DNA of 64,000 nt. Origin: Clostridium manihotivorum. Its GTDB lineage: Bacteria > Bacillota > Clostridia > Clostridiales > Clostridiaceae. This document shows, piece by piece, positions 43,028-53,066 of the stretch. The position numbers were made by a program, and so were the translations under genes. The DNA lies in NCBI RefSeq assembly GCF_004015185.1, contig NZ_CP025746.1, forward strand, positions 1,815,776 through 1,879,775, given 5' to 3'. The notes beneath the pieces were generated by a model, which saw only the letters and a list, made by a program, of their open reading frames with translations, was not told where the DNA came from and did no database searches. Every line of letters begins with the position of its first letter. Position 1 is the first letter of the stretch.

Positions 43028-44914
43028 TTGAATATTTCAAGTACTTCAAGTAGTAGCAGTAGTAGTACTGATTACGGGAGGCTTACAGGACTAGCTACAG
43101 GGATGGATACTGATGGATTAGTAAAACAAGCTATGTCGGCGGATCAAACAAAAATAGATCAAGCTAAGCAAGATATTCAGTACGTACAATGGCAACAAGA
43201 AGCATATGTTGATTTTATAAATACACTAAAGGACTTCGGAAAAAATTTCGATATACTACAATCAGATAATATGATGAGTTCCACAAATTTTACAGGTACA
43301 GTTGCAACAAGTACCTTGGCTAGCGGGGTGGCTGCTGATAACTATTTAACAGCTACTACTCTTCCGGGAGCCATAAAAGGAACTTATCAGGTAAAAGTAG
43401 ATCAGCTTGCAGAAGGGGCTAAGGATCAAACTGACTTAGGAAGTTTAGGATTTAATCTTCCTAGCAATTTGACGAATCTCAATGGGAAAGATATATCATT
43501 TAAAATAGGAACATCTACATACAAAATAACTTTAGATACTAACTATTCAAGTTCAAGTACTGCAAATGACGTTGTAAATGATATTAAAGCTAAGATGAAT
43601 GCAATCGATACGACATTATTAACATCAAAGATGAGTGTTGGAAATGTTGGCGGAAAGGTTATGTTTACTGCTCTTTCAAATGATATTATGTCTATAGATA
43701 GTGCAACTACTGCACAAGGGTTCAGCGACTACATAGGTAGAAATTTTGGCAATACTTTTAACTCAAGTTCAAAGCTAAGTGATTTAGGCTTAACTGGTAC
43801 AGATAGTTTTACTATTGCAGTTAATGGAGGATCTCCGTTTACTGTTAATATTGATCTTACAACTAATCCTAATAAAACAGTATCCCAGTTTGTGGATGAC
43901 TTAAGAAATACAAAGGTTGGAGATGTATCATTAAGTTCGTATCTTGATATTAATTTTAGTGATTTAACAAATAAGCTGACAATACAAACTAAAAATACTG
44001 GTTCTAATAATAATGTTGTAATATCAAGTTCAACATCTTCTAAGATGCTAGGTATAGCTGGTACTTATATAGGTGTTGATGCTAATCTTTCAATTAAGGC
44101 ACCTGGAGAAACTGATTTTGTAAGTGTTACTAAAAACTCCAATAATTTTTCTATAGATGGGGTTACTTATAATTTAGTTGCTACTACTGGTGGTGATGCG
44201 ATAAATCTTAATGTCAAATCTGATGCTTCAGCACAAGTTGAAAAGTTTAAAAAATTTGTTGATGCTTATAATACCTTAATAGACAAAATTAATACAAAGG
44301 TAACTGAAAAAAAGGATTATAATTATAAACCTTTAACTGATGCTCAGAAGGCTTCTATGACTACTGATCAGATAACTAATTGGGAGACTAAGGCGAAGGA
44401 AGGTATTCTTAGAAGAGATAGCTATCTTTCTGGTATTTTAACTCAGATGAGACAAGCTATTTATAATACTGTTACTGGAGCAGGAATTAGTATAACTGAA
44501 GTTGGAATTACAACCACATCAAACTATTATGATGGAGGAAAGCTTACAATAGATGAGACTAAGCTAAAAACAGCTCTTCAAGATAGAGGAGACCTTGTTC
44601 AGAAGCTATTTACTCAAATCCCTGATAGTTCTGGAAATAAAGGGATTTTTAGAAGATTCCAAGACATACTTGATAAGAATGTAGGAAATGATGGTTCTTT
44701 AATTAAAAAAGCTGGTTATATTAACACAAAGTGGGTAAGCCAAAATGAATTATCTAAGACACTTGTTCAAAAAAATACTAGATTAAATGATTTGAAAGAG
44801 ATGTTTACTCAAAAACAACAAAGATTATATTCAATGTACGCTACTTTGGAATCAAACATGAATAAACTAAATTCACAAAGTAACTGGTTATCTTCTCAAT
44901 TAGGAGCTATGTAA
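43028..44914 (+). CDS. fliD: Flagellar filament cap protein FliD (HAP2)
   Basis: 628 residues. TTG 43028 is favoured because GAGGTGG ends 5 nt upstream; GTG 43019 lies within that SD. The N-terminus is Ser-rich, then RLTGLATGMDTDGLVKQAMSADQTKID, the FliD N-terminal signature. The FliD C-terminal domain covers about residues 400-628 with a terminal coiled coil (LVQKNTRLNDLKEMFTQKQQRLYSMYATLE). It caps the growing filament and assists flagellin folding. It is the last gene of the operon and lies 8 bp before the first flagellin promoter. Confidence 0.94.
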   Translation: MNISSTSSSSSSSTDYGRLTGLATGMDTDGLVKQAMSADQTKIDQAKQDIQYVQWQQEAYVDFINTLKDFGKNFDILQSDNMMSSTNFTGTVATSTLASGVAADNYLTATTLPGAIKGTYQVKVDQLAEGAKDQTDLGSLGFNLPSNLTNLNGKDISFKIGTSTYKITLDTNYSSSSTANDVVNDIKAKMNAIDTTLLTSKMSVGNVGGKVMFTALSNDIMSIDSATTAQGFSDYIGRNFGNTFNSSSKLSDLGLTGTDSFTIAVNGGSPFTVNIDLTTNPNKTVSQFVDDLRNTKVGDVSLSSYLDINFSDLTNKLTIQTKNTGSNNNVVISSSTSSKMLGIAGTYIGVDANLSIKAPGETDFVSVTKNSNNFSIDGVTYNLVATTGGDAINLNVKSDASAQVEKFKKFVDAYNTLIDKINTKVTEKKDYNYKPLTDAQKASMTTDQITNWETKAKEGILRRDSYLSGILTQMRQAIYNTVTGAGISITEVGITTTSNYYDGGKLTIDETKLKTALQDRGDLVQKLFTQIPDSSGNKGIFRRFQDILDKNVGNDGSLIKKAGYINTKWVSQNELSKTLVQKNTRLNDLKEMFTQKQQRLYSMYATLESNMNKLNSQSNWLSSQLGAM

Positions 44915-44921
44915 AAAAAGC

Positions 44922-44948
44922 TAAAGTAAATTAAATAGGTAACGATAA
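44922..44948 (+). promoter_or_regulatory. Sigma-D-like promoter of flagellin 1
   Basis: TAAA, 15-nt spacer, AACGATAA, immediately after fliD. The same layout and spacing is found before flagellins 4, 5, 6 and 7 and before the flagellin vestige. Confidence 0.75.
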
Positions 44949-44991
44949 TAAAGTATAGTCGGAAGACTTAACTATATTAATTCAATAAAAA

Positions 44992-45026
44992 TGCACAAGG
45001 AAGTGCACTTTAAAAATCAAGGAGGG
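44992..45026 (+). promoter_or_regulatory. Flagellin 1 leader: GGA-loop hairpin plus SD (candidate CsrA sites)
   Basis: TGCAC pairs with GTGCA around the loop AAGGAA; the SD GGAGGG follows 13 nt later. Two GGA motifs, one in a loop and one at the SD, is the known pattern for CsrA repression of Bacillus hag. This copy has one mismatch that shortens the stem. Confidence 0.7.
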
Positions 45027-45033
45027 ACTATCA

Positions 45034-45849
45034 ATGATAATTAATCACAATATTAATGCTATGAATGCACATAGAAATATGGCAATCAACACAGGTGCAG
45101 CAGGAAAGTCAATGGAAAAATTAAGCTCAGGTTTAAGAATAAACAGAGCTGGAGATGACGCTGCAGGACTAGCAATATCAGAAAAGATGAGAGGTCAAAT
45201 CAGAGGACTTGATCAAGCATCAAGAAATGCACAAGATGGTATATCATTAATTCAAACAGCAGAAGGTGCATTAAATGAAACACACAGCATTCTTCAAAGA
45301 ATGAGAGAACTAAGTGTACAAGCTACTAATGATACAAACGTAGCAGGTGATAGAAGCCAAATACAATTAGAAGTATCACAATTAAAGAATGAAATAAACA
45401 GAATATCAAGCCAAACAGAATTCAATACTAAGAAGTTAATCAATGGTAGCGCTTCAAATGTAGTATTCCAAGTTGGTGCAAATAAGAACCAAACTGTAAC
45501 ATTAGCAATAGGTAAAATGGATACTACAGCATTAAGTGTAAATAACATTAATGTAGAAACATCTGCAGCAGGAATTACACCACAAATCGATACAATACAA
45601 AAAGCAATCGATAAGGTATCAAGTGAAAGAGCTAAGCTAGGATCATACCAAAACAGATTAGAGCACACAATAGCTAACTTAGATACATCATCAGAAAACT
45701 TACAATCAGCAGAAAGCAGAGTAAGAGACGTTGATATGGCTAAGGAAATGATGAACTACTCAAAGAACAACATACTACAACAAGCAGCTCAAGCAATGCT
45801 TGCACAAGCTAACCAACAACCTCAAGGAGTTCTTCAATTACTAAGATAG
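45034..45849 (+). CDS. Flagellin 1
   Basis: 271 residues, a short flagellin with only D0/D1 domains and a small variable centre. It starts [20 protein letters not shown] (copies 2-7 begin with NHNL), then [29 protein letters not shown]. It ends [17 protein letters not shown]. The variable part (about 140-195) reads [17 protein letters not shown]...MDTTALSVNNINVETSAAG, close to copies 3 and 4. The filament subunit is exported by the flagellar apparatus and is a likely target of Maf. It lies 119 bp behind fliD with its own promoter and terminator. Confidence 0.95.
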   Translation: MIINHNINAMNAHRNMAINTGAAGKSMEKLSSGLRINRAGDDAAGLAISEKMRGQIRGLDQASRNAQDGISLIQTAEGALNETHSILQRMRELSVQATNDTNVAGDRSQIQLEVSQLKNEINRISSQTEFNTKKLINGSASNVVFQVGANKNQTVTLAIGKMDTTALSVNNINVETSAAGITPQIDTIQKAIDKVSSERAKLGSYQNRLEHTIANLDTSSENLQSAESRVRDVDMAKEMMNYSKNNILQQAAQAMLAQANQQPQGVLQLLR

Positions 45850-45901
45850 TAATATCTACGTAAGCTGATTTACAATTAACTTGATTAATATTTAATTTAA
45901 G

Positions 45902-45939
45902 AGACTGATACATACGAAAAGTTGTGTCAGTCTTTTTTT
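45902..45939 (+). terminator. Terminator of flagellin 1
   Basis: AGACTGATAC pairs with GTGTCAGTCT (one G-T), then seven T. Confidence 0.9.
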
Positions 45940-46222
45940 GCATATATAATTATAAGATTTTACTAATATTTATAGGAAGTTATTAAAGCTTTTTAGAGAT
46001 ATACTAAAACCGAAAATTATTAAAATTACAGTTTCCTTATATGAATTTAAGCTTTTCAAGATATCATATAAACTTCAAGAAGTGTATATAAGTGAGAATA
46101 TATAACATATCAGCATTAAAGAGTAAATATATTTCGAGTTAAAATTCCCCAAAAATGCAATAAAATATGGTATAATATAATAAGGTAAAGCACCTAATTT
46201 ACTACGTTTGCGGGGATTAAAT

Positions 46223-47601
46223 ATGGATAAAATAACAAGAAAACAAAAGAGAGAAAAAGAGAAAGAAATAAATTATTTCGGAGAATTTTCGAAAATTAAA
46301 AACCACTTTTTTAAAGATTTAAATAAAAAATTAGCTATTGTAAAAGACAAAAGAAAGCAGAGTTATGTTACTTATACTCCAGAAATAATACTATTTACGG
46401 TAATAATGAAAAATGTTTCAGGCATAGTAAGCATGAACAAAATGACAAAGATTTTAATAATGACGCCGTAATAGAAAATATTGCGGCCGTCATTAGGATA
46501 TGAGTCTTTAGAAGAAATACCACATTATGATACAATTAATAACTTTCTAAAAGAGTTAGAAGTAAGTGAATTAGAAAAAATTAGAGACTACATGATAAGA
46601 GAACTTTTTAAAAAAAGATCCTTAGAGAAATATAGATTGATGGATAAATACTGGTGTATAGCCATTGATGGTTCACAACTATTTTCTTTTAACGAAAAGC
46701 ATTGTGATCACGCTTAAAAAAAAGAATATAAAAATAAAGAAACTGGAGAAGTAGAAAAAACTGTATACTATCATACGGTTTTAGAAGCAAAGTTAGTCTT
46801 AGGAGATATGGTGTTTAGTATATTAACTGAATTTGTTGAAAATGAGACCGAGAGCGTCAGCAAACAGGATTGTGAAATAAATGCAGCTAAAAGGCTAATG
46901 AAAAAATTAAAATACAAGTTTAGAAAGCTAAATATCTGTCTTCTAGGGGATAGTCTATATGCTTGTGAACCAATATATCAATTGTAGATGAGTATAATTG
47001 GAAATTTATCTTTAGATTTAAAGAAGGTAGAGCCCAAAAACTCTGGGAAGAAATTCAGGTTATAAAGGGTTTTGAAAACAACGAACTTAATTCTAAATTT
47101 GTTTTGGCAGAACAAGAGGTTATTTGGGATGCAACTTATATTAATGAAGTCTCATACAAAAATATATTTATTAATACAGTAGACTTTACTGAGACAATTT
47201 TCAAGAAATCTAAAGATAAAGACAGCCGTGAAAAAACGTCCAAAAACTTTGTTTTTGTTACGAATATACAGATTACCAAAATAAATGCGTTCAAAATTGT
47301 ATCTGCTGGTAGAAGTAGGTGGAAAATTGAAAATGAAGGTTTTAATAACCAAAAGAATATAAGATATGATATAGAACATGCTTGTTGTTTAAATTATCAA
47401 GCTATGAAAAACCACTATTTATTGATACAGATCTCAGACATATTAAGACAACTTTTAGAAAACGGTAGCGTAGCAATAAGAGAATTAAAAGTTGGTATAA
47501 AAGAAATATCTTCAAGAATATTAGAATCTTTTCGTCGAGACACTCTAATATCTGAAGATATATCACGATTAAATCAACATATAAAAATACGCGACCTATA
47601 A
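46223..47601 (+). pseudogene. Decayed transposase gene (DDE type) between flagellins 1 and 2
   Basis: ATG 46223 after GCGGGGA, with an extended -10 (TGGTATAAT) about 40-50 bp upstream. Pieces read KQKREKEKEINYFGEFSKIKNHFF, then a frameshift pair near 46455-46490, then SLGYESLEEIPHYDTINNFLKEL and YWCIAIDGSQLFSFNEKHC (first catalytic Asp region). A nonsense codon at 46715 is followed in frame by EYKNKETGEVEKT...NICLLGDSLYACEPIYQ (second Asp). A second frameshift near 46985 changes to DEYNWKFIFRFKEGRAQ, and the rest (to 47601) has SAGRSRWKIENEGFNNQKN with the final Glu. At least three lesions. The IS family is not resolved; terminal repeats were not identified. Confidence 0.85.
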
Positions 47602-48108
47602 CAATACAATTTTAACAAAGGTGATGATAAAAAGAAAGACTATGGAACAAAAAAATAAAAAAAATTTTATTGGTTGCAAAGCAACCTAAGATATTATTTT
47701 TAAAATTATCGTAATAAAGATATTTTCTTAATTTTCTGAAAAAGAAAAAATCAATTTAAGAAGATTTTCTAAACATAAATTAATTTAATCGTTGATACTG
47801 ATAACATATATTGCCATAATAAGATAATATGTGCTATAATACAAGAGCTTGGTTCTTACATATGGATATATTACCTGCTAGTGTTAATACTTATGTATCT
47901 ATTATAGTTTATGGATAAGAGAGTTATAATAATTAATATTTTTGAGGAAGACCAGGTTATTCTATAAAATACATAAATGACTATAAATTAAAATTTTTAT
48001 AGTATATGAATGTATTGTTTCATAACAAAATTCATGTTTTTAAATTCTATGATCAATACTAATGAGAGGTTTAGAAACTAATTTTGGAGCGAACATACAT
48101 TTTTAGAT
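47602..48108. other. Gap after the transposase remnant, before flagellin 2
   Basis: A+T-rich. A small hairpin GGTTGC/GCAACC lies at 47673-47687. No sigma-D-like promoter with the 15-nt spacing seen at other flagellins was found, and no second IS end was recognised. Confidence 0.4.
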
Positions 48109-48145
48109 AGTGTACATGGAAGTGCACTTTAAAAATCAAGGAGGG
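48109..48145 (+). promoter_or_regulatory. Flagellin 2 leader: GGA-loop hairpin plus SD (candidate CsrA sites)
   Basis: AGTGTAC pairs with GTGCACT (one G-T) around ATGGAA; SD GGAGGG at 48140-48145. Confidence 0.7.
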
Positions 48146-48152
48146 ACTATCA

Positions 48153-48968
48153 ATGATAATTAATCACAATCTTAGCGCAATGAATGCACATAGAAATATG
48201 GCAATCAACACAGGTGCAGCAGGAAAATCAATGGAAAAATTAAGCTCAGGTTTGAGAATAAACAGAGCTGGAGATGATGCTGCAGGACTAGCAATATCAG
48301 AAAAGATGAGAGGTCAAATCAGAGGACTTGATCAAGCATCAAGAAATGCACAAGATGGTATATCATTAATCCAAACAGCAGAAGGTGCATTAAATGAAAC
48401 ACACAGCATTCTTCAAAGAATGAGAGAACTAAGTGTACAAGCTTCAAATGATACAAATGTAGCAGGTGATAGAAGCCAAATACAATTAGAAGTATCACAA
48501 TTAAAGAATGAAATAAACAGAATAGCTAGCCAAACTGAATTCAATACTAAGAAACTTATAAATGGTAAGGCTTCAAATGTAGTATTCCAAGTTGGAGCAA
48601 ATAGTGGACAAACTATAAAACTTGCAATTAAAGCTATGGATGCTTCTGCGTTAGGTGTAAAATCAATAAATATGATGAAATCAGCATCTTTGATTACGCC
48701 ACAAATTGACACAATACAAACAGCAATTGATAAAGTATCAAGTGAAAGAGCTAAGCTAGGATCATACCAAAACAGATTAGAGCACACAATAGCTAACTTA
48801 GATACATCTTCAGAAAACCTACAATCAGCAGAAAGCAGAGTAAGAGACGTTGATATGGCTAAGGAAATGATGAACTATTCAAAGAACAACATACTACAAC
48901 AAGCAGCTCAAGCAATGCTTGCACAAGCTAACCAACAACCTCAAGGAGTTCTTCAGCTTCTAAGATAA
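48153..48968 (+). CDS. Flagellin 2
   Basis: 271 residues, ends identical to the other copies apart from a few residues. The variable part (about 140-195) is [17 protein letters not shown]...[23 protein letters not shown], a type shared only with copy 6. It therefore belongs to a second sequence class. No sigma-D-like promoter was found upstream, and the decayed transposase gene lies between it and flagellin 1, so its transcription is uncertain. No terminator separates it from flagellin 3; the two may share a transcript. Confidence 0.95.
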   Translation: MIINHNLSAMNAHRNMAINTGAAGKSMEKLSSGLRINRAGDDAAGLAISEKMRGQIRGLDQASRNAQDGISLIQTAEGALNETHSILQRMRELSVQASNDTNVAGDRSQIQLEVSQLKNEINRIASQTEFNTKKLINGKASNVVFQVGANSGQTIKLAIKAMDASALGVKSINMMKSASLITPQIDTIQTAIDKVSSERAKLGSYQNRLEHTIANLDTSSENLQSAESRVRDVDMAKEMMNYSKNNILQQAAQAMLAQANQQPQGVLQLLR

Positions 48969-49028
48969 ACTCTGTAAGTAATGTTTAACTAAAGGATCTA
49001 TAGTTAATATTTTATAGTATATATATAT

Positions 49029-49065
49029 AGTGTACAAGGAAGTGCACTTTAAAAATCAAGGAGGG
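49029..49065 (+). promoter_or_regulatory. Flagellin 3 leader: GGA-loop hairpin plus SD (candidate CsrA sites)
   Basis: AGTGTAC pairs with GTGCACT around AAGGAA; SD GGAGGG 12 nt after the stem. No promoter was found in the 60 bp between flagellin 2 and this hairpin. Confidence 0.7.
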
Positions 49066-49072
49066 ACTATCA

Positions 49073-49888
49073 ATGATAATTAATCACAATCTTAATGCTA
49101 TGAATGCACATAGAAATATGGCAATCAACACAGGTGCAGCAGGAAAATCAATGGAAAAATTAAGCTCAGGTTTAAGAATAAACAGAGCTGGAGATGACGC
49201 TGCAGGACTAGCAATATCAGAAAAGATGAGAGGTCAAATCAGAGGACTTGATCAAGCATCAAGAAATGCACAAGATGGTATATCATTAATCCAAACAGCA
49301 GAAGGTGCATTAAATGAAACACACAGCATTCTTCAAAGAATGAGAGAACTAAGTGTACAAGCTACTAATGATACAAACGTAGCAGGTGATAGAAGCCAAA
49401 TACAATTAGAAGTATCACAATTAAAGAATGAAATAAACAGAATAGCTAGCCAAACAGAATTCAATACTAAGAAGCTGATCAATGGTAGTGCTTCAAATGT
49501 AGTATTCCAAGTTGGTGCAAATAAAAACCAAACTGTAACATTAAAGATAGGAAAGATGGATACTACAGCATTAAGTGTTAATGCTATAGATGTTACAACT
49601 GGTGCTGCAGGAATTACACCACAAATTGATACAATACAAAAAGCAATCGATAAGGTATCAAGTGAAAGAGCTAAGCTAGGATCATACCAAAACAGATTAG
49701 AGCACACAATAGCTAACTTAGATACATCATCAGAAAACTTACAATCAGCAGAAAGCAGAGTAAGAGACGTTGATATGGCTAAGGAAATGATGAATTACTC
49801 AAAGAACAACATACTACAACAAGCAGCTCAAGCAATGCTTGCACAAGCTAACCAACAGCCACAAGGAGTTCTTCAACTTCTAAGATAA
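49073..49888 (+). CDS. Flagellin 3
   Basis: 271 residues. The variable part reads [19 protein letters not shown]...MDTTALSVNAIDVTTGAAG, nearly the flagellin 1 type. The rest is essentially identical to its paralogues at the DNA level. It begins 104 bp after flagellin 2 and is probably co-transcribed with it. Its terminator, directly downstream, has been split by the IS4 element. Confidence 0.95.
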   Translation: MIINHNLNAMNAHRNMAINTGAAGKSMEKLSSGLRINRAGDDAAGLAISEKMRGQIRGLDQASRNAQDGISLIQTAEGALNETHSILQRMRELSVQATNDTNVAGDRSQIQLEVSQLKNEINRIASQTEFNTKKLINGSASNVVFQVGANKNQTVTLKIGKMDTTALSVNAIDVTTGAAGITPQIDTIQKAIDKVSSERAKLGSYQNRLEHTIANLDTSSENLQSAESRVRDVDMAKEMMNYSKNNILQQAAQAMLAQANQQPQGVLQLLR

Positions 49889-49894
49889 TAAAAC

Positions 49895-49914
49895 AAAAAA
49901 GCCGAGATTTTCTC
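49895..49914 (+). terminator. Left half of the flagellin 3 terminator, split by an IS
   Basis: AAAAAAGCCGAGATTTTCTC is the 5' arm and loop of a terminator whose 3' arm, CTCGGCTTTTT, lies beyond the IS at 51585. Joined without the IS they give GCCGAGA/TCTCGGC plus T tract, as at flagellins 4 and 7. Confidence 0.85.
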
Positions 49915-51577
49915 CAATGTCATTAAGTTAATGTTTTGCCACAGCAAAATTAAAGTCAATTGAAAGTGTATATGCTTTCAACTGGCTTTTTTCTTTTGTA
50001 TTGTATATTTTTTTGCATGCAAATAAGACAGAGTAAAATCTCTGTAAAAAAAAAATTTATATTAGCATAAATTTATGCTACTCTATATATGAAGCTAACT
50101 GCCGATTTGGTTTTGACTTTGCGAGGGTCTTTTCTGCCATTTCGAACAGGTAATATATTTCTTTTAATTAGTGCTTCAACATTAGGAGGTGAAGCTACAT
50201 TACTACATCTGAAATATTGCATACAAACTGCTATGGCCATAGTGAAATTAACTTGATAGCTGTATTTTCTGTTTTTCTGTTGTACAACTACCTGTGTTGT
50301 TATTATTTCACAAAAGTTATACATGGTGAGTCTTGCAAATATCTCTTGTATGATGTAGTCCGCCTTTTTAGAATGAAAACTTGTTAACCCAATGGCATAC
50401 TTTAATTCTCTAAATGATGTCTCAATTCCCCAACGCATGTGGTATATTTCTTTAAGATTCTCTATTGAAAACTCTTCTTTGCTAAGATTAGTAATAATAA
50501 CTTCGTAAGTGTTGTCTGATATTGGAAATCGAACAACTCTAAAGTTTACCGGATAAGTTCCTTTATCTTTAACTGGAAGATAATCAAACCTTTGATTAGC
50601 AGGCATAAACTTATATTTTTCAGGATGTGCCTTTATATCATTAGTTTGACGTCTAGTCAGCAAAATACTATGCTCTATATCAAATGTTTCATCATTAGGT
50701 ATAGATATTCCTGATACTATTCCATTACTATGTATATCTTTAACTCTTATAACATAATTCCAATTTTTCTTTATGATATGTTCAAAGACATTATAACTTT
50801 CGTATCCACGGTCGGCTATTATTATAGTTTTATCATTAATATTAGAGCGATCTACCATGTCAATTAATGCCTGAAATTCATTTTCTTCTCTACCTGATTG
50901 AATAACTGCATCCATATATGTTCTACTACATAAATCATACATAGCATTTAAGTGAAGAAGGTTATATCCTTTTGAATTTTCAGTAGCTTGAAAATGATTT
51001 TTTTCATCTTTAGGATTATGTGCAATACATAAATCTGAACCATCAACTGCCAATAATCGATAGCCATTATAATATTTAGGGCTTACTGCTAATGATGTAA
51101 ACTTACTAAAAAGATAATTAAGTGCTTCAGGGAGAATCTTTTTGCGCTGCTGAACGAACGCGGAGCAAGTGGCTGATTCAGTATCATATGAAAAGTATTT
51201 TAGAAGCTCAAGGTTTAAGCTACTGCCTCCAATAGAAAGTAAAATATTTAGCATCTCTTTAAAATTCAACTTTCTATTTCTAGTGAAATCCTTATCGGGG
51301 TCGTTGACAAATAACCATGAGTATTCATGCATTTCCTTTAATACCGTATCTAATTTATTCTTTATAAAATCTGCATATTCGTTCATGAGCGAACCTCCTA
51401 AAAAACATTATATTTAAGGGGCTTCGCCACATTTTTCTAACTATTTGTCAAGCTTTTTCTAATATTTTGATAAAAATTAGTATATGTAAATTGTTATACA
51501 AAAAAAGAACAGGTATGTATTTGTAAACATACTCTGTTCCATAACTATAATATTTATTTCTTAACTTAATGACATTG
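49915..51577 (-). mobile_element. Intact IS4-family insertion sequence (1663 bp)
   Basis: Terminal inverted repeats of 17 bp, starting CAATGTCATTAAGTTAA, lie at both ends. A 10-bp direct repeat, AGATTTTCTC, flanks it (49905-49914 and 51578-51587), showing a recent transposition into the flagellin 3 terminator. The only gene is the transposase on the minus strand. Confidence 0.95.
50073..51386 (-). CDS. IS4-family transposase
   Basis: 437 residues, intact. The DDE triad is Asp115 in LLAVDGSDL, Asp192 in IIIADRGYES and Glu322 in YHMRWGIETSFRELK, which is the IS4 Y(2)R(3)E(6)K signature. SD AGGAGG is 7 nt before the ATG. It is inside an element with intact ends and matching target duplication, so it may be active. 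It reads against the flagellin genes, and a minus-strand transcript would run into flagellin 3. Confidence 0.95.
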   Translation of the reverse strand: MNEYADFIKNKLDTVLKEMHEYSWLFVNDPDKDFTRNRKLNFKEMLNILLSIGGSSLNLELLKYFSYDTESATCSAFVQQRKKILPEALNYLFSKFTSLAVSPKYYNGYRLLAVDGSDLCIAHNPKDEKNHFQATENSKGYNLLHLNAMYDLCSRTYMDAVIQSGREENEFQALIDMVDRSNINDKTIIIADRGYESYNVFEHIIKKNWNYVIRVKDIHSNGIVSGISIPNDETFDIEHSILLTRRQTNDIKAHPEKYKFMPANQRFDYLPVKDKGTYPVNFRVVRFPISDNTYEVIITNLSKEEFSIENLKEIYHMRWGIETSFRELKYAIGLTSFHSKKADYIIQEIFARLTMYNFCEIITTQVVVQQKNRKYSYQVNFTMAIAVCMQYFRCSNVASPPNVEALIKRNILPVRNGRKDPRKVKTKSAVSFIYRVA

Positions 51578-51587
51578 AGATTTTCTC

Positions 51588-51858
51588 GGCTTTTTATTTT
51601 TGATTAAGAAAATATAAGATTTTTAACTCAACTAATCCTCAGAATTTAAAAAATTATAAATATATAAATTCCCAAACACATGAAGTTAAAAATATAACCT
51701 ATTCACATATCAGGTCTACTATATGAATTTCGATAGATAGATTGAATTGGATAACCGCCAAAGAAGGTCAGATTAGTAAGTTTTTATACAATAGAATATT
51801 TAGGATATATAGTATAATATTTTAATAAGATTTTTATATAAAAAATTATAAAAAAATA
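51588..51858. other. Gap between the IS4 element and the flagellin 4 promoter
   Basis: It starts with the T tract of the split flagellin 3 terminator. The remainder is A+T-rich with no other recognised element. Confidence 0.5.
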
Positions 51859-51885
51859 TAAAGTAGAAAATAAAAAATTCGATTA
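51859..51885 (+). promoter_or_regulatory. Sigma-D-like promoter of flagellin 4
   Basis: TAAA, 15-nt spacer, TTCGATTA, 98 bp before the flagellin start. Confidence 0.75.
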
Positions 51886-51939
51886 AATATATATAGGTCA
51901 TTAAATGATTTTAGCCTGTATGACTTAATTATTTAAAAT

Positions 51940-51974
51940 AGTGCACAGGGAAGTGCACTTTAAAATCAAGGAGG
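51940..51974 (+). promoter_or_regulatory. Flagellin 4 leader: GGA-loop hairpin plus SD (candidate CsrA sites)
   Basis: AGTGCAC pairs perfectly with GTGCACT around AGGGAA; SD GGAGG at 51970-51974. Confidence 0.72.
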
Positions 51975-51982
51975 TAGTTTTC

Positions 51983-52798
51983 ATGATAATCAATCACAAT
52001 CTTAATGCTATGAATGCACATAGAAATATGGCAATCAACACAGGTGCAGCAGGAAAGTCAATGGAAAAGCTAAGCTCAGGTCTAAGAATAAATAGAGCTG
52101 GAGATGACGCTGCAGGACTAGCAATATCAGAAAAGATGAGAGGTCAAATCAGAGGACTTGATCAAGCATCAAGAAATGCACAAGACGGTATATCATTAAT
52201 ACAAACAGCAGAAGGTGCATTAAATGAAACACACAGCATTCTTCAAAGAATGAGAGAACTAAGTGTACAAGCTACTAATGATACAAACGTATCAGCAGAC
52301 AGAAGCCAAATACAATTAGAAGTATCACAATTAAAGAATGAAATAAACAGAATAGCTAGCCAAACAGAATTCAATACTAAAAAGCTTATCAATGGAGATG
52401 CTTCAAATGTAGTGTTCCAAGTTGGGGCTAATAGTGGACAAACTGTAGCTTTAAAGATAGGAAATATGGATGCTGCATCATTAAGCGTTAATAATATTGA
52501 TGTTACAACAGCTGCAGCTGGAATTACACCACAAATTGACACAATACAAAAAGCAATCGATAAGGTATCAAGTGAAAGAGCTAAGCTAGGATCATACCAA
52601 AACAGATTAGAGCACACAATAGCTAACTTAGATACATCATCAGAAAACTTACAATCAGCAGAAAGCAGAGTAAGAGACGTTGATATGGCTAAGGAAATGA
52701 TGAACTATTCAAAGAACAACATACTACAACAAGCAGCTCAAGCAATGCTTGCGCAAGCTAACCAACAACCTCAGGGAGTTCTTCAGCTTCTAAGATAA
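51983..52798 (+). CDS. Flagellin 4
   Basis: 271 residues from ATG 51983, 8 nt after GGAGG. A longer frame from 51941 would read through the leader hairpin and SD and is rejected. The variable part is [42 protein letters not shown], a mix of the flagellin 1/3 type with the SGQ piece of flagellin 2/6. Own promoter and terminator. Confidence 0.95.
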   Translation: MIINHNLNAMNAHRNMAINTGAAGKSMEKLSSGLRINRAGDDAAGLAISEKMRGQIRGLDQASRNAQDGISLIQTAEGALNETHSILQRMRELSVQATNDTNVSADRSQIQLEVSQLKNEINRIASQTEFNTKKLINGDASNVVFQVGANSGQTVALKIGNMDAASLSVNNIDVTTAAAGITPQIDTIQKAIDKVSSERAKLGSYQNRLEHTIANLDTSSENLQSAESRVRDVDMAKEMMNYSKNNILQQAAQAMLAQANQQPQGVLQLLR

Positions 52799-52804
52799 TA
52801 AAAG

Positions 52805-52836
52805 TGAAAAGTCGAGAAATTCTCGGCTTTTTATTT
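52805..52836 (+). terminator. Terminator of flagellin 4
   Basis: AAAAGTCGAGA pairs with TCTCGGCTTTT (one G-T), then a T-rich tail. Confidence 0.88.
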
Positions 52837-52941
52837 TTATAACAGAGATAAGAGGAGAATGTGTAAGTGTATAGAGATTGAAAGTAAGGTGCAACTGATT
52901 TCTTAATGTAATAAAAAATATAAAAAAATTAAGAAAAATAT

Positions 52942-52968
52942 TAAAGTAATAAAAAAATATGTCGATTA
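52942..52968 (+). promoter_or_regulatory. Sigma-D-like promoter of flagellin 5
   Basis: TAAA, 15-nt spacer, GTCGATTA, 99 bp before the flagellin start. Confidence 0.75.
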
Positions 52969-53022
52969 TAAAGTATACGTAATAAAAAATGCGTATAAGT
53001 CAAAAAGACTTAAATATAAAGT

Positions 53023-53059
53023 AGTGCACAGGGAAGTGCACTTTAAAAATCAAGGAGGG
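53023..53059 (+). promoter_or_regulatory. Flagellin 5 leader: GGA-loop hairpin plus SD (candidate CsrA sites)
   Basis: AGTGCAC pairs perfectly with GTGCACT around AGGGAA, with GGAGGG following. Confidence 0.72.
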
Positions 53060-53066
53060 ACTATCA

